Source: Paraburkholderia ginsengisoli NBRC 100965
GTDB taxonomy: Bacteria > Pseudomonadota > Gammaproteobacteria > Burkholderiales > Burkholderiaceae
Assembly: GCF_000739735.1 (NCBI RefSeq)
Contig: NZ_BBJF01000006.1
Coordinates: 310,001 to 374,000, forward strand
Length of the DNA: 64,000 nt
Direction of reading: 5' to 3'
The stretch's first letter is position 1; every line of letters starts with the position of its first letter. A model generated the notes under the pieces. That model was given only the letters and a program-made list of their open reading frames with translations, ran no database searches and was not told the origin of the DNA. Position numbers and translations under genes: made by a program. Shown here piece after piece: positions 1 through 7,381 of the stretch.

Positions 1-9
1 GGGCTCTGC

Positions 10-44
10 TTCGCCTAAATGCGAATGATTTGCATTTAGGCGAA
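10..44. promoter_or_regulatory. 13-bp inverted repeat resembling a Fur box
   Basis: Two perfect 13-bp arms (10-22 and 32-44, TTCGCCTAAATGC and its complement) are separated by 9 bases. The bottom strand reads AAATGCAAATCATTCGCATTT, which matches about 12 of 17 overlapped positions of the 19-bp Fur consensus, including the whole AATCATT core. It lies 46 bases before the chosen start of the nitroreductase gene. It could instead be a hairpin terminator of a gene to the left of the window, but no T-run follows on the plus strand. The Fur assignment is inference from sequence similarity. Confidence 0.4.
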
Positions 45-89
45 ATTTGGCCCATGATTCACCCCATGCCATCAGCCGAACAAGAAATC

Positions 90-749
90 ATGACGATGCT
101 AGACCTGAGCCTCGCCGATACTAAAACCGATACCAAAACCGCTCATCCGACGTCGAGGACGGCAACGCCCGCTGCGGCCGCCGCCCTCGACGTGCTGCTG
201 TCGCGCCAATCCCACTGGCCTCTGACCGAACCTGGACCGCTCGATACCGAACTCGAGCTGATCGTCGACGCAGCGTTGCGCGCGCCCGATCACGGCAATC
301 TGCGGCCCTGGCGATTCGTGACGATTCGCGGCGACGCGCGCGGTCGTCTCGGCGACCTGCTGGTCGATCTCGCCTGCGCCCGTGCGCCTGACGAGCCGCG
401 CTCCGCGCACGCGCATCGTCGGCAGAAGGCGTTTGCCGCGCCGCTGGTGATCGCGCTCGGCGCGGCGCTCACGGCGCATCCGAAAGTGCCCGAGGTCGAG
501 CAGTTGCTCGCCGCGGGCGCGGCGGCGATGAACATGCTGAATGCAATCCACGCGCTCGGTTATGGCGGTTTCTGGTCCACCGGACCGGACTGCTACGAAG
601 CGTACCTGCACGACGCGCTCGGCTTCGCGCCGAACGAGCGAATGCTCGGCTTCCTGTTCGTCGGCACACCGAAAACGCCGGGGCAGGCTCCAGCGCGTCC
701 GTCGCGCAACCAGCACGTGCGTGAATGGCGGCCGCCGCAGCCGGCCTGA
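90..749 (+). CDS. Nitroreductase-family flavoprotein (YdjA-like)
   Basis: Probable FMN-dependent NAD(P)H oxidoreductase of the small nitroreductase fold, 219 aa from the ATG at 90. A TTG at 30 and an ATG at 54 are in frame upstream, but the TTG lies inside the palindrome, so the 90 start is preferred. The residues RQSHWPLTEP followed by a helix, then RAPDHGNLRPWRF, match the FMN-contact region of YdjA-type enzymes, and the Gly/Ala-rich AAGAAAMNMLNAIHALGYGGFWSTG block matches their second conserved segment. The C-terminal GFLFVGTP segment is also typical. The physiological substrate cannot be read from sequence. The Fur-like palindrome upstream suggests iron control. It stands 189 bases ahead of the next gene, which runs the same way. 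Confidence 0.8.
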   Translation: MTMLDLSLADTKTDTKTAHPTSRTATPAAAAALDVLLSRQSHWPLTEPGPLDTELELIVDAALRAPDHGNLRPWRFVTIRGDARGRLGDLLVDLACARAPDEPRSAHAHRRQKAFAAPLVIALGAALTAHPKVPEVEQLLAAGAAAMNMLNAIHALGYGGFWSTGPDCYEAYLHDALGFAPNERMLGFLFVGTPKTPGQAPARPSRNQHVREWRPPQPA

Positions 750-938
750 GTGAAACGCGCGGCCGCCTGCATCGGCAATACGAGTACGCCGATCCTTGCG
801 CACGCCGCCAGACATCCGATCCGACGCAGGCTTGCGTCATCGCCGATCCGTCGCACGCGACATGCGCTGGCCTGTGACGCGGCAACCGTCCCATCCGGCC
901 GGCGCGACTCTTTGGACCGTGTCCATTCAGGAGCATCG

Positions 939-1418
939 ATGAACTTCCGCTCTCAATACAGCAGCCGTCCCGAACTGATCGACGATCATCAGCCCGACAC
1001 CACCGACGCCCCCGAGCGCACGGTGCTGAGCGCCGTTCGCACATGGCTGCGGCCCGCCTGCGAGAGCGCGCGCGGCGGCGTCAACTGGCGCGACATCCTG
1101 GGCGGCGTCGGCTTGCGGCAGGACGGCATCGAGCATTTCGATCTGCTGATGCGCTCGCTGATGCACGTGTCCTATCGACCGCTCGACATGCGTTGCCGCT
1201 GCGCCAGCGATCTCGGCAAGGACGAAGCGGTGATTCTGCAAACTATCGCACTCCTACAGAAAACCCATAGCGGCGCGGCGCTGCGCATGTTGAGCGAATG
1301 GCTGCCCGCGCCTGCCGTGAGCGGCGTGCTGAAACTGATTCGCTGGTTCGCAATCGATCTGCTCGACGCCGGTATGGAACTCGACGTGCAAGCGCGCCGC
1401 GTCACGTACATGCATTGA
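939..1418 (+). CDS. Conserved-looking protein of unknown function
   Basis: I do not recognise a family. The 159-aa product starts at an ATG with a good CAGGAG ribosome site 7 bases upstream; the reading frame is open for 190 bases before it, but codon-like structure begins here. It is soluble, with an Asp/Glu-rich N-terminus, a central pair of Cys in RCRCASDLGKDEA (around residues 88-100), and a helical, Leu-rich C-terminal half ending RRVTYMH. No signal peptide or membrane segment is seen. It ends 12 bases before the phosphopantetheinyl-transferase-like gene, so the two are almost certainly co-transcribed and may act together. The paired Cys could bind a metal or be redox active, which is a guess. 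Confidence 0.7.
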   Translation: MNFRSQYSSRPELIDDHQPDTTDAPERTVLSAVRTWLRPACESARGGVNWRDILGGVGLRQDGIEHFDLLMRSLMHVSYRPLDMRCRCASDLGKDEAVILQTIALLQKTHSGAALRMLSEWLPAPAVSGVLKLIRWFAIDLLDAGMELDVQARRVTYMH

Positions 1419-1430
1419 GGACCGAAGCCC

Positions 1431-2270
1431 ATGTCATTGGAACTGGATCTGGCCGTGCCGGCGTCGGCAACGACATCGGCGCGTGACAGCGACGGCTCGC
1501 GCGACGCTGGATACGTGCCCGCCGGACACGTCCGGCAGCCCGCCGGCGTCGCGCATGCGATCGTCGACGCAGCCGTGCCCGCCCTCCTGTCGCATCCGCT
1601 GACGCGCCACTATCCGCGCAGCGTCACCGCGCCGCGTGCCGGCGAGCTGCATCTCTGGCGATTCCGTTGCGAATGGCTGCCGGTGCCGGTGCAGGAAGGC
1701 GATAGCTGGCTCGCGAAGTCCGAACGCGAACGCGCGCGGCTGCATCCGAACGCTGCGTTGCGCAAACGTTTTATCAGCGCGCGCGTGGTGGTGCGCTGGA
1801 TCGTCGGCCAGCTGTTCGACTGCGAGCCGCGCGGCGTCGATCTGCAAGACGATGGCAACGAGAAACTGCGCGCGCGGCATCCTCGCGACGGTCGCGGCAT
1901 CACGATCGATATCGCGTACGGCGGCATCTGGATCGTGATCGGAATTGCGTCGGCGACGCTGGGCCTGAGCGTGGTCGTACCGTCGCCCGGCGCCGCGCCT
2001 GACGAGACGGCGGAGAAATCGCGCCGCCACGTCCGCTACCGCAGCCTGTGCAACGCGTTGCGTTATGCGCCGGTGGATATCGACGGCGAGCTGTTGTCGG
2101 CTGGCCCGGCGAATTGTGCTTTCGATCTCGCGGATCACGGCTACTGGCATATGCTCGATCTGCCGATGAGCGGCAAGATTCGCGCGGCGGTCGCGCTCGC
2201 GCAGCCGCTTACGGTGGTGCACACGTTTGGATGGCCGAAAGGTTTGGCGCTGGGTGGATTGGACGCTTAG
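1431..2270 (+). CDS. Degenerate 4'-phosphopantetheinyl transferase-like protein
   Basis: The 279-aa product has the layout of a Sfp-type phosphopantetheinyl transferase. After an about 60-residue extension comes ELHLWRFRCEW, then SERERARLHPNAALRKRFISARVVVRW, which is the usual RRRFxxARxxLR segment. Next comes a beta-strand region, ITIDIAYGGIWIVIGIA, where true enzymes have FNLSHSxxxALLAVA, followed by LGLSVVVP where they have the Mg-binding GVDIE. The His of NLSHS, the Asp and Glu of the metal site, and the W-x-x-KEA-x-x-K motif are all absent. It is therefore likely to be a non-catalytic or re-purposed homologue. It runs 12 bases after the preceding unknown gene and ends convergent to the DUF2783 gene 24 bases away. 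Confidence 0.55.
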   Translation: MSLELDLAVPASATTSARDSDGSRDAGYVPAGHVRQPAGVAHAIVDAAVPALLSHPLTRHYPRSVTAPRAGELHLWRFRCEWLPVPVQEGDSWLAKSERERARLHPNAALRKRFISARVVVRWIVGQLFDCEPRGVDLQDDGNEKLRARHPRDGRGITIDIAYGGIWIVIGIASATLGLSVVVPSPGAAPDETAEKSRRHVRYRSLCNALRYAPVDIDGELLSAGPANCAFDLADHGYWHMLDLPMSGKIRAAVALAQPLTVVHTFGWPKGLALGGLDA

Positions 2271-2294
2271 CGCTTCCGTCAATCCAACGCAGTT

Positions 2295-2531
2295 TCAAGC
2301 GGCCAGTGAATGCGCACCCGCACTGCGCGCCGGCGCATCGGCGACACCTTCGCGCGCATGCCGCAGCGCTTCGATCAGCGTCGCGTGATCGCCGATGTGA
2401 TTGGCGAGCAGCAGGATCAATTGCGCATTGGCCGATTGGCTCTGCGCGTCATCGAGATCGCGGTGCATGTCGATTAGCGCCTCGTAGAAATCGTCTGGGC
2501 GAGCGAGATTCGGTTGCGTGTTTAGGGCCAT
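2295..2531 (-). CDS. DUF2783 domain protein
   Basis: A 78-aa cytosolic protein with the DUF2783 pattern: NLARPDDFYEALIDMHRDL followed by LILLLANHIGD and a closing amphipathic helix. Proteins of this family are usually encoded next to FAD-dependent aromatic monooxygenases. That holds here: the large flavoprotein gene lies just upstream on the same strand, 64 bases away. Its role is unknown; an accessory or stabilising subunit for the monooxygenase is the natural guess. It is probably the last gene of the operon that begins with the MBL-fold gene. Confidence 0.75.
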   Translation of the reverse strand: MALNTQPNLARPDDFYEALIDMHRDLDDAQSQSANAQLILLLANHIGDHATLIEALRHAREGVADAPARSAGAHSLAA

Positions 2532-2595
2532 GTCTGTCTCCTGCTATTTTTTGCTGCTGCGCCGTGTGCGTGCTACTTCGCGCCGGAGCCTGTCT

Positions 2596-4314
2596 TCAGG
2601 CCGTGCCTTCGACGCACAACGCGCGCTTGAGCGCCTGCCCGACGGCGCCCGCATCGAGTTGCCGCCAACGCGCGCACACATGCTGGTCGGGACGAACCAG
2701 ATAGAAGGTGCCGTGCGTCGCGTCGTAGCGCTGGCGCGCGAGGCCTTCGGTATCGTGAACCACGCGCATGTCGTCGACTGCCGCGACCTGCACATTGCCA
2801 CGCGCCACCACGACGAGCTTCAACGGAATCGGCCCTGCCCGCAGGGCCTCCAACGCCGCCCGCATCGCCGGATTGACACCCTGCTCGTCGCAGAACAACA
2901 CGCCGGTGAATTGCTGGCCGAGTTGCTGCAACAGCCACGCGGATTGCCCGGCCAACTGCACCGGCGCATCGACACACGACGCGCCCGGCACCATCGCGCC
3001 GTCGAAGCGCTCGCGGTCCGCCGTATTCAGCGGGGAGTCGCGCAACACCGCCGGCACCGACAGCCGCCCGCTATTGGCCAACTGACGCGCAAACGGATGT
3101 TGTCGCGACAGCTTCAGCACCGCATCGCGAAACACGCGGCTCACGGGACTCTTCGGCGTGATGAAATCGGTGGAGCGGGTCGAGTTGCGGATGTTTTCGT
3201 CGGCGGCAAATTCGCGCTCGCTCGCATAGGTGTCGAGCAACACGTGTGATGCCCGGCCGTCGAGCACCATCGCGAGCTTCCACGCGAGGTTCTCCGCGTC
3301 CTGCACACCGCTATTCGCGCCGCGCGCGCCGAACGGCGACACGCCATGCGCGGAGTCGCCAGCGAATAGCACGTTGCCGTGCCGGAAGCGCTCCATTCGC
3401 GAACACGAAAATGTGTAGACGCTGACCCATTCCAGTTCGAACTTCGCGTCCGGTCCGAGCAATGCGCGCACGCGCGGAATCACCCGCTCCGGCGTTCTTT
3501 CCAGCACGGGATCGGCGTCCCATCCCAGTTGGAAATCAATCCGCCACACGTTGTCCGGCTGACGATGCAACAGCACCGACTGGTTCGGATGAAACGGCGG
3601 ATCGAACCAGAACCAGCGCTCGGTCGGAAAGTCCGCTTCCATCTTCACGTCGGCGATCAGGAAGCGATCCTTGAATGTCACGCCCTTGCTGTCGAGTCCC
3701 ATCAGCTTGCGCATCGGACTGCGCGACCCGTCGGCGGCAACCACATAACGGCCGCGCAACGGATACTGCCCATCGGGTGTTTCGACCGTCAGCGTCACGC
3801 CGGCCTCACATGCGCCCGACGTGCCTGGCGTGCCGTGCTGCTGCACGCCGACCACCTTGCTCTTCCAGCGAATCTCCAGGTTCGGCATCTGCTGCGCGCG
3901 TTCGAGCAGGAAGCCTTCGACATAGTACTGCTGCAAGTTGATGAACGCGGGCCGGTGATGACCCGCTTCCGGTTGCAGATTGAATGTGTACACCAGTTCG
4001 TCTTTGAGGAACACCTTGCCGACATTCCAGCTGATGCCCTTGTCCACCATACGCTGCCCGCAGCCGAGCCGATCGAAGATATCGAGCGAGCGCTTCGAAA
4101 AGCAGATCGCCCGCGATCCTGTGGATAACGAACAATCGTCGTCGACCAGCACGACCGGCACATCCTGCTGCGCGAGATCGATCGCGGTGGCGAGGCCCAC
4201 CGGCCCCGCGCCGACCACGATCACCGGATGGACCGCCTGCTCCGCCACGTCAGGTCCGCTCTGTTCAGCGCACGGCCGGTAATCGAACGACAGCGTCTGG
4301 TAGTTGATGCTCAT
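2596..4314 (-). CDS. FAD-dependent aromatic monooxygenase (PheA/TfdB/MhpA type)
   Basis: A 572-aa single-component flavin hydroxylase that should add one oxygen atom to a phenolic or other aromatic ring using NAD(P)H and O2. The N-terminal FAD motif GAGPVGL is at about residues 35-41 after a 30-residue lead. A DGSRSPMRKL segment (around 195) matches the conserved DG motif, and the second FAD motif GDSAHGVSPFGARGANSG is at about 318, followed by NLAWKLAMVL. The last 150 residues form the thioredoxin-like C-terminal domain common in phenol hydroxylases. Its substrate cannot be fixed from sequence. It sits between an MBL-fold gene (47 bases upstream) and DUF2783, divergent from two IclR regulators, the usual setting for an aromatic catabolic operon. 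Confidence 0.85.
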   Translation of the reverse strand: MSINYQTLSFDYRPCAEQSGPDVAEQAVHPVIVVGAGPVGLATAIDLAQQDVPVVLVDDDCSLSTGSRAICFSKRSLDIFDRLGCGQRMVDKGISWNVGKVFLKDELVYTFNLQPEAGHHRPAFINLQQYYVEGFLLERAQQMPNLEIRWKSKVVGVQQHGTPGTSGACEAGVTLTVETPDGQYPLRGRYVVAADGSRSPMRKLMGLDSKGVTFKDRFLIADVKMEADFPTERWFWFDPPFHPNQSVLLHRQPDNVWRIDFQLGWDADPVLERTPERVIPRVRALLGPDAKFELEWVSVYTFSCSRMERFRHGNVLFAGDSAHGVSPFGARGANSGVQDAENLAWKLAMVLDGRASHVLLDTYASEREFAADENIRNSTRSTDFITPKSPVSRVFRDAVLKLSRQHPFARQLANSGRLSVPAVLRDSPLNTADRERFDGAMVPGASCVDAPVQLAGQSAWLLQQLGQQFTGVLFCDEQGVNPAMRAALEALRAGPIPLKLVVVARGNVQVAAVDDMRVVHDTEGLARQRYDATHGTFYLVRPDQHVCARWRQLDAGAVGQALKRALCVEGTA

Positions 4315-4360
4315 CTCGTGTCTCCGTCCTCTTCGCTCTGCATCGCTGTGCTTTTTATTG

Positions 4361-5320
4361 TCAGGCTTGCAGCGCGTCCCACATTTCCTTGTCGCGTTGC
4401 GCGGTCCAGATGCGCGGATGCGTGATGCCGCTCGCTTCGTCGAAAGCGCGCGACACGTCGAACGGCAGGCAATGCTCGTAGATGAACACGTGGCCGAACT
4501 TCGGGTCCATCGCCTGGCGCGTGAGCGCCATCGCGGCCTTCAGATCGAGCTTCTGCGCGACGGCTTCGCGGCCCTGCTGCAGCAGCGTGGTTACGAAGTC
4601 TTTCGTGTAATCGAGGCCCTTGTTCACGTCGTCCGGCGTGGTCAACGCGGGGCCGCGGCCCGGCACGAGCTTCTCGGCTTTCAGCGCGCGCAATGCTTCG
4701 AGCGTGGCCGGCCATTGTTCGAGTTGCGCGTCGCCGCAATAGCAGGCCGCGTCGTACTCGACCAGATCGCCGGAGAACAGCACCTTCTGCGACGGCAGCC
4801 ACACGACCGTGTCGCCCTTCGTGTGGCCCGCGCCGAGATGCGCGATGCGCACTTCGAGCTTGCCGAGGAACAGCGTGATTTCCTTGTCGAACACGAGCGT
4901 CGGCCACGTGAGGCCCGGCACCGTTTCGACGCCGGCGAACAGACGCGGAAAGCGTTCGATCTCCGACTTCATGTCTGCCTCGCCGCGCTCGACGATCATC
5001 TCGTACGTGCCGCGGCTCGCGATCACCTGCTGCGCACCCTCGTCGAAATACGCTGACGCGCCGAGCACGCGCACCGCGTGGTAATGCGACAGCACGACGT
5101 ATTTGATCGGCTTGTCGGTGACGCTGCGAATCTTTGCGATGAGGTCTTGCGCCATGGCCGGCGTCGCGGTGGTGTCGACGATCAACACGCCGTCGTCGCC
5201 GATGATCACGCCCGAGTTGGGATCGCCCTCGGCGGTGTACGCGTAGGCGTTGTCGGACAGCTTGGTCCACGTGACCGTCTTGACTTCCAGGTCGGCCTGG
5301 GATGCGAATGCCTTTGCCAT
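4361..5320 (-). CDS. MBL-fold hydrolase-like protein with altered metal motif
   Basis: A 319-aa metallo-beta-lactamase-fold protein beginning at the ATG at 5320, which has GGGAGACAAG just upstream. The fold is shown by DDGVLIVDTTAT (around 42-53), the loop AHLGAGHTKGDTVVWLP (160-176) with candidate metal His161/His166, and VLFSGDLVEY with Asp185. The signature HxHxDH is changed: residues 79-84 read HYHAVR, so Asp and the fourth ligand are replaced by Val and Arg. That leaves an incomplete zinc site or a variant one. As first gene of the operon with the flavin monooxygenase it may cleave a ring-fission or lactone intermediate, but this is inference. Confidence 0.75.
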   Translation of the reverse strand: MAKAFASQADLEVKTVTWTKLSDNAYAYTAEGDPNSGVIIGDDGVLIVDTTATPAMAQDLIAKIRSVTDKPIKYVVLSHYHAVRVLGASAYFDEGAQQVIASRGTYEMIVERGEADMKSEIERFPRLFAGVETVPGLTWPTLVFDKEITLFLGKLEVRIAHLGAGHTKGDTVVWLPSQKVLFSGDLVEYDAACYCGDAQLEQWPATLEALRALKAEKLVPGRGPALTTPDDVNKGLDYTKDFVTTLLQQGREAVAQKLDLKAAMALTRQAMDPKFGHVFIYEHCLPFDVSRAFDEASGITHPRIWTAQRDKEMWDALQA

Positions 5321-5473
5321 GCTTGTCTCCCTCAAAAGTTGGACGTGAGGCGAGACGGCCGGCCGCGCACTCAAGCGTGGGCTGACGTACTGGAGGATTG
5401 TCTCGCCCCGTTTTGACTCTGTGACTGCGCCGGTATGTCGGGGTGAAGGCATCTTAGGGTTGGGCCGGTTTAT

Positions 5474-5502
5474 TTGTCAATAGCGAAATATATCGCTATA
5501 CG
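5474..5502 (+). promoter_or_regulatory. Promoter for the iclR pair with palindromic operator in its spacer
   Basis: TTGTCA (5474-5479) and TATACG (5497-5502) are separated by exactly 17 bases and face the IclR genes. The spacer is almost filled by TAGCGAAATATATCGCTA (5481-5498), an 18-bp palindrome with 16 symmetric positions. On the other strand a weaker TTGCGT/TATTGA pair with 17-base spacing overlaps the same site and points to the MBL-fold gene. A regulator bound here would control both directions. The start of transcription is inferred, not shown. Confidence 0.5.
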
Positions 5503-5604
5503 CAAATCGAAGAACACCTAAGATGAAGGCTGAACAGCTCGGGCATCGGCAGGACAGTCGCAGTCATTCGGTTAACATGGACCCTTTTTACGGACGAGCG
5601 CGGT

Positions 5605-6462
5605 GTGAGCAAAGCAGCGAAACTGGCCGCGGGCCAACGCGCACGCGGCGACGAGCCGGCGCCAGTCGGCAAGACGCAGCGCGGCATTCAGAGCGTCGAA
5701 GTGGGCGGACGCGTGCTGCTGGCGCTCGCCCAGGCGCGCACGCCGCTGGCGCTGTCCGATCTCGCGAGCGTCGCGCAGATCGCGCCGGGGCAGGCGCATG
5801 CGTACCTGGTGAGCTTGAGCCGCCTTGGGCTCATCAAGCGCGATGAACTGTCGGGCCGCTATGAGCCGGGGCCGCTATCGTTGCGGCTCGGTCTGCTGCA
5901 CCTGGAAAACCAGCCGGCGTTTCGCGCCGCCGTGCCGCGCGTCGCGGCGCTGGCCGAAGCGATCGGCTTCAGCGTCGCGATCTGCATTGCCGGACCGCAG
6001 GGGCCGACCATCGTCCGCTATGAGCACGCGGGGTTTCCGCTGCACGTCAATCTGCATGTCGGCACGGTGATGTCGCTGCCGGCGACGTCGACAGGACGCG
6101 TGTTTTGTGCGTTCCTACCGAGCGATGCGCTGGGCTCGATGTGGGCGAATCAGTCGGGCTCAACGCATGCCGCGATGACACCGCCCAGCGAAAGCGCTGC
6201 CTTCGAAGCGGCGTTGAACGCGATCCGCACGCGCGGCCTCGAATCGAGCGTCGATGCACCGAGCCCCGGCATCAGCAGCCTGAGCGCGCCGGTGCTGGAC
6301 GGCGACGGCCGCCTGCTGCTCGCGCTGACGGTGATCGGCTCGACCGGCGCGATCGACGTCTCCGCCGACGGCCCGATCGCTCGCGCGCTGCTCACCGCCG
6401 CGCACGAGATCGGCACCGAACTGACGGCCGTGCCTTCCCTCTCCCGTTCCTTCGCATCGTGA
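5605..6462 (+). CDS. IclR-family transcriptional regulator (first of a tandem pair)
   Basis: A 285-aa DNA-binding regulator starting at GTG 5605. Residues about 25-85 form the winged helix domain (QRGIQSVEVGGRVLLAL, then LSDLASVAQIAPGQAHAYLVSLSRLGLI). The remainder is the IclR effector domain, with FSVAICIAGPQGPTIVRYEHAG, VNLHVGTVMSLPATSTGRVFCAF and the conserved SLSAPVLDGDGRLLLALTVIG. It likely senses a small aromatic acid or related intermediate and controls the divergent monooxygenase operon. Its stop codon overlaps the start of the second IclR gene (GTGA), so both are made from one message. Confidence 0.9.
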   Translation: MSKAAKLAAGQRARGDEPAPVGKTQRGIQSVEVGGRVLLALAQARTPLALSDLASVAQIAPGQAHAYLVSLSRLGLIKRDELSGRYEPGPLSLRLGLLHLENQPAFRAAVPRVAALAEAIGFSVAICIAGPQGPTIVRYEHAGFPLHVNLHVGTVMSLPATSTGRVFCAFLPSDALGSMWANQSGSTHAAMTPPSESAAFEAALNAIRTRGLESSVDAPSPGISSLSAPVLDGDGRLLLALTVIGSTGAIDVSADGPIARALLTAAHEIGTELTAVPSLSRSFAS

Positions 6463-7358
6463 CCGACCTTTCTCTCTCTTCATCCGCCGACGCGAAACCG
6501 CAGCGCGGCATCCAGTCGCTCGATAGCACCGGCGAGTTGCTGACCGCCCTCGTCACGGCGGCGCGGCCGTTGAGCTTGCGTGACCTCGCGGCCGCAGCCG
6601 GCATGCCGCCGGCGAAGGCGTTTCCGCATCTGGTGAGTCTGCTGAAAATCGGCTTGCTCGATCGTGATGCGGCAGGCTGTTTCGCAGCGGGGCCGCTCGC
6701 GCTGGAGTTGGGTTTGATCGGCTTGCAGCGTTTGTCGCCGACGCGTGAAGCCGAGCCCGAAGTGGTCGAGCTGGCGGCGTCCACCGGCATGAGCGTCGCG
6801 ATGGCGGTGCTCGGGCCGCTCGGGCCGACCGTCGTGCGGCTGGAGGAATCGGCGCGGCCGCTGCATGTGAGCTTGCGGGTCGGCACGGTGATGTCGCTGG
6901 TGAACACCGCGATTGGCCGCGTATTCGCGGCGTACGTCGCCGACGACGTGCGCGTCGGCCTGCTTGCGCAGGATCATTTGCGGTTGGCGGGTGCCGGTGG
7001 GGCGGACGTGCTGGCAGGGAAAAGCGCGCAGGCGGCGCAACATGAGACCAGTGGCGAGGCAAACGAAACGCCCGGATTTGCACCACACGGCAAAGCCTAC
7101 GCGCAGCGTCTCGCGCAAATCCGCGCGAACGGTATCGACACCGCGTTGAGTCGGCCCGTGCCCGGCATCAGCACATTGGCTGCGCCGGTGCTCGACCATA
7201 CCGGCAGCATCTGTCTCGTGCTCGCATTGATGGGCCCGAGCGGCAGCTTCGATAGCGAACTGGCAGGCGGCCCGGCGCAGACGTTACGCGCGGCGACCTC
7301 GAGGTTGTCGCGAAGATTCGGGTGGATGGCGGCGGCTGTCGAGAAAGCCGATGTGTAG
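6459..7358 (+). CDS. IclR-family transcriptional regulator (second of a tandem pair)
   Basis: A 299-aa paralogue of the preceding regulator, starting at GTG 6459, which overlaps the previous stop by four bases. The same elements occur in order: KPQRGIQSLDSTGELLTAL, LRDLAAAAGMPPAKAFPHLVSLLKIGLL, MSVAMAVLGPLGPTVVRLEE, VGTVMSLVNTAIGRVFAAY and STLAAPVLDHTGSICLVLALMG. It carries an insertion of about 35 residues (ADVLAGKSAQAAQHETSGEA region) in the effector domain that the first copy lacks. The pair probably arose by duplication and may form hetero-oligomers or divide two ligands between them. It ends 23 bases from the convergent RpiR gene. Confidence 0.88.
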   Translation: MTDLSLSSSADAKPQRGIQSLDSTGELLTALVTAARPLSLRDLAAAAGMPPAKAFPHLVSLLKIGLLDRDAAGCFAAGPLALELGLIGLQRLSPTREAEPEVVELAASTGMSVAMAVLGPLGPTVVRLEESARPLHVSLRVGTVMSLVNTAIGRVFAAYVADDVRVGLLAQDHLRLAGAGGADVLAGKSAQAAQHETSGEANETPGFAPHGKAYAQRLAQIRANGIDTALSRPVPGISTLAAPVLDHTGSICLVLALMGPSGSFDSELAGGPAQTLRAATSRLSRRFGWMAAAVEKADV

Positions 7359-7381
7359 ACTTCAACGCAAACCCGCGCGAC

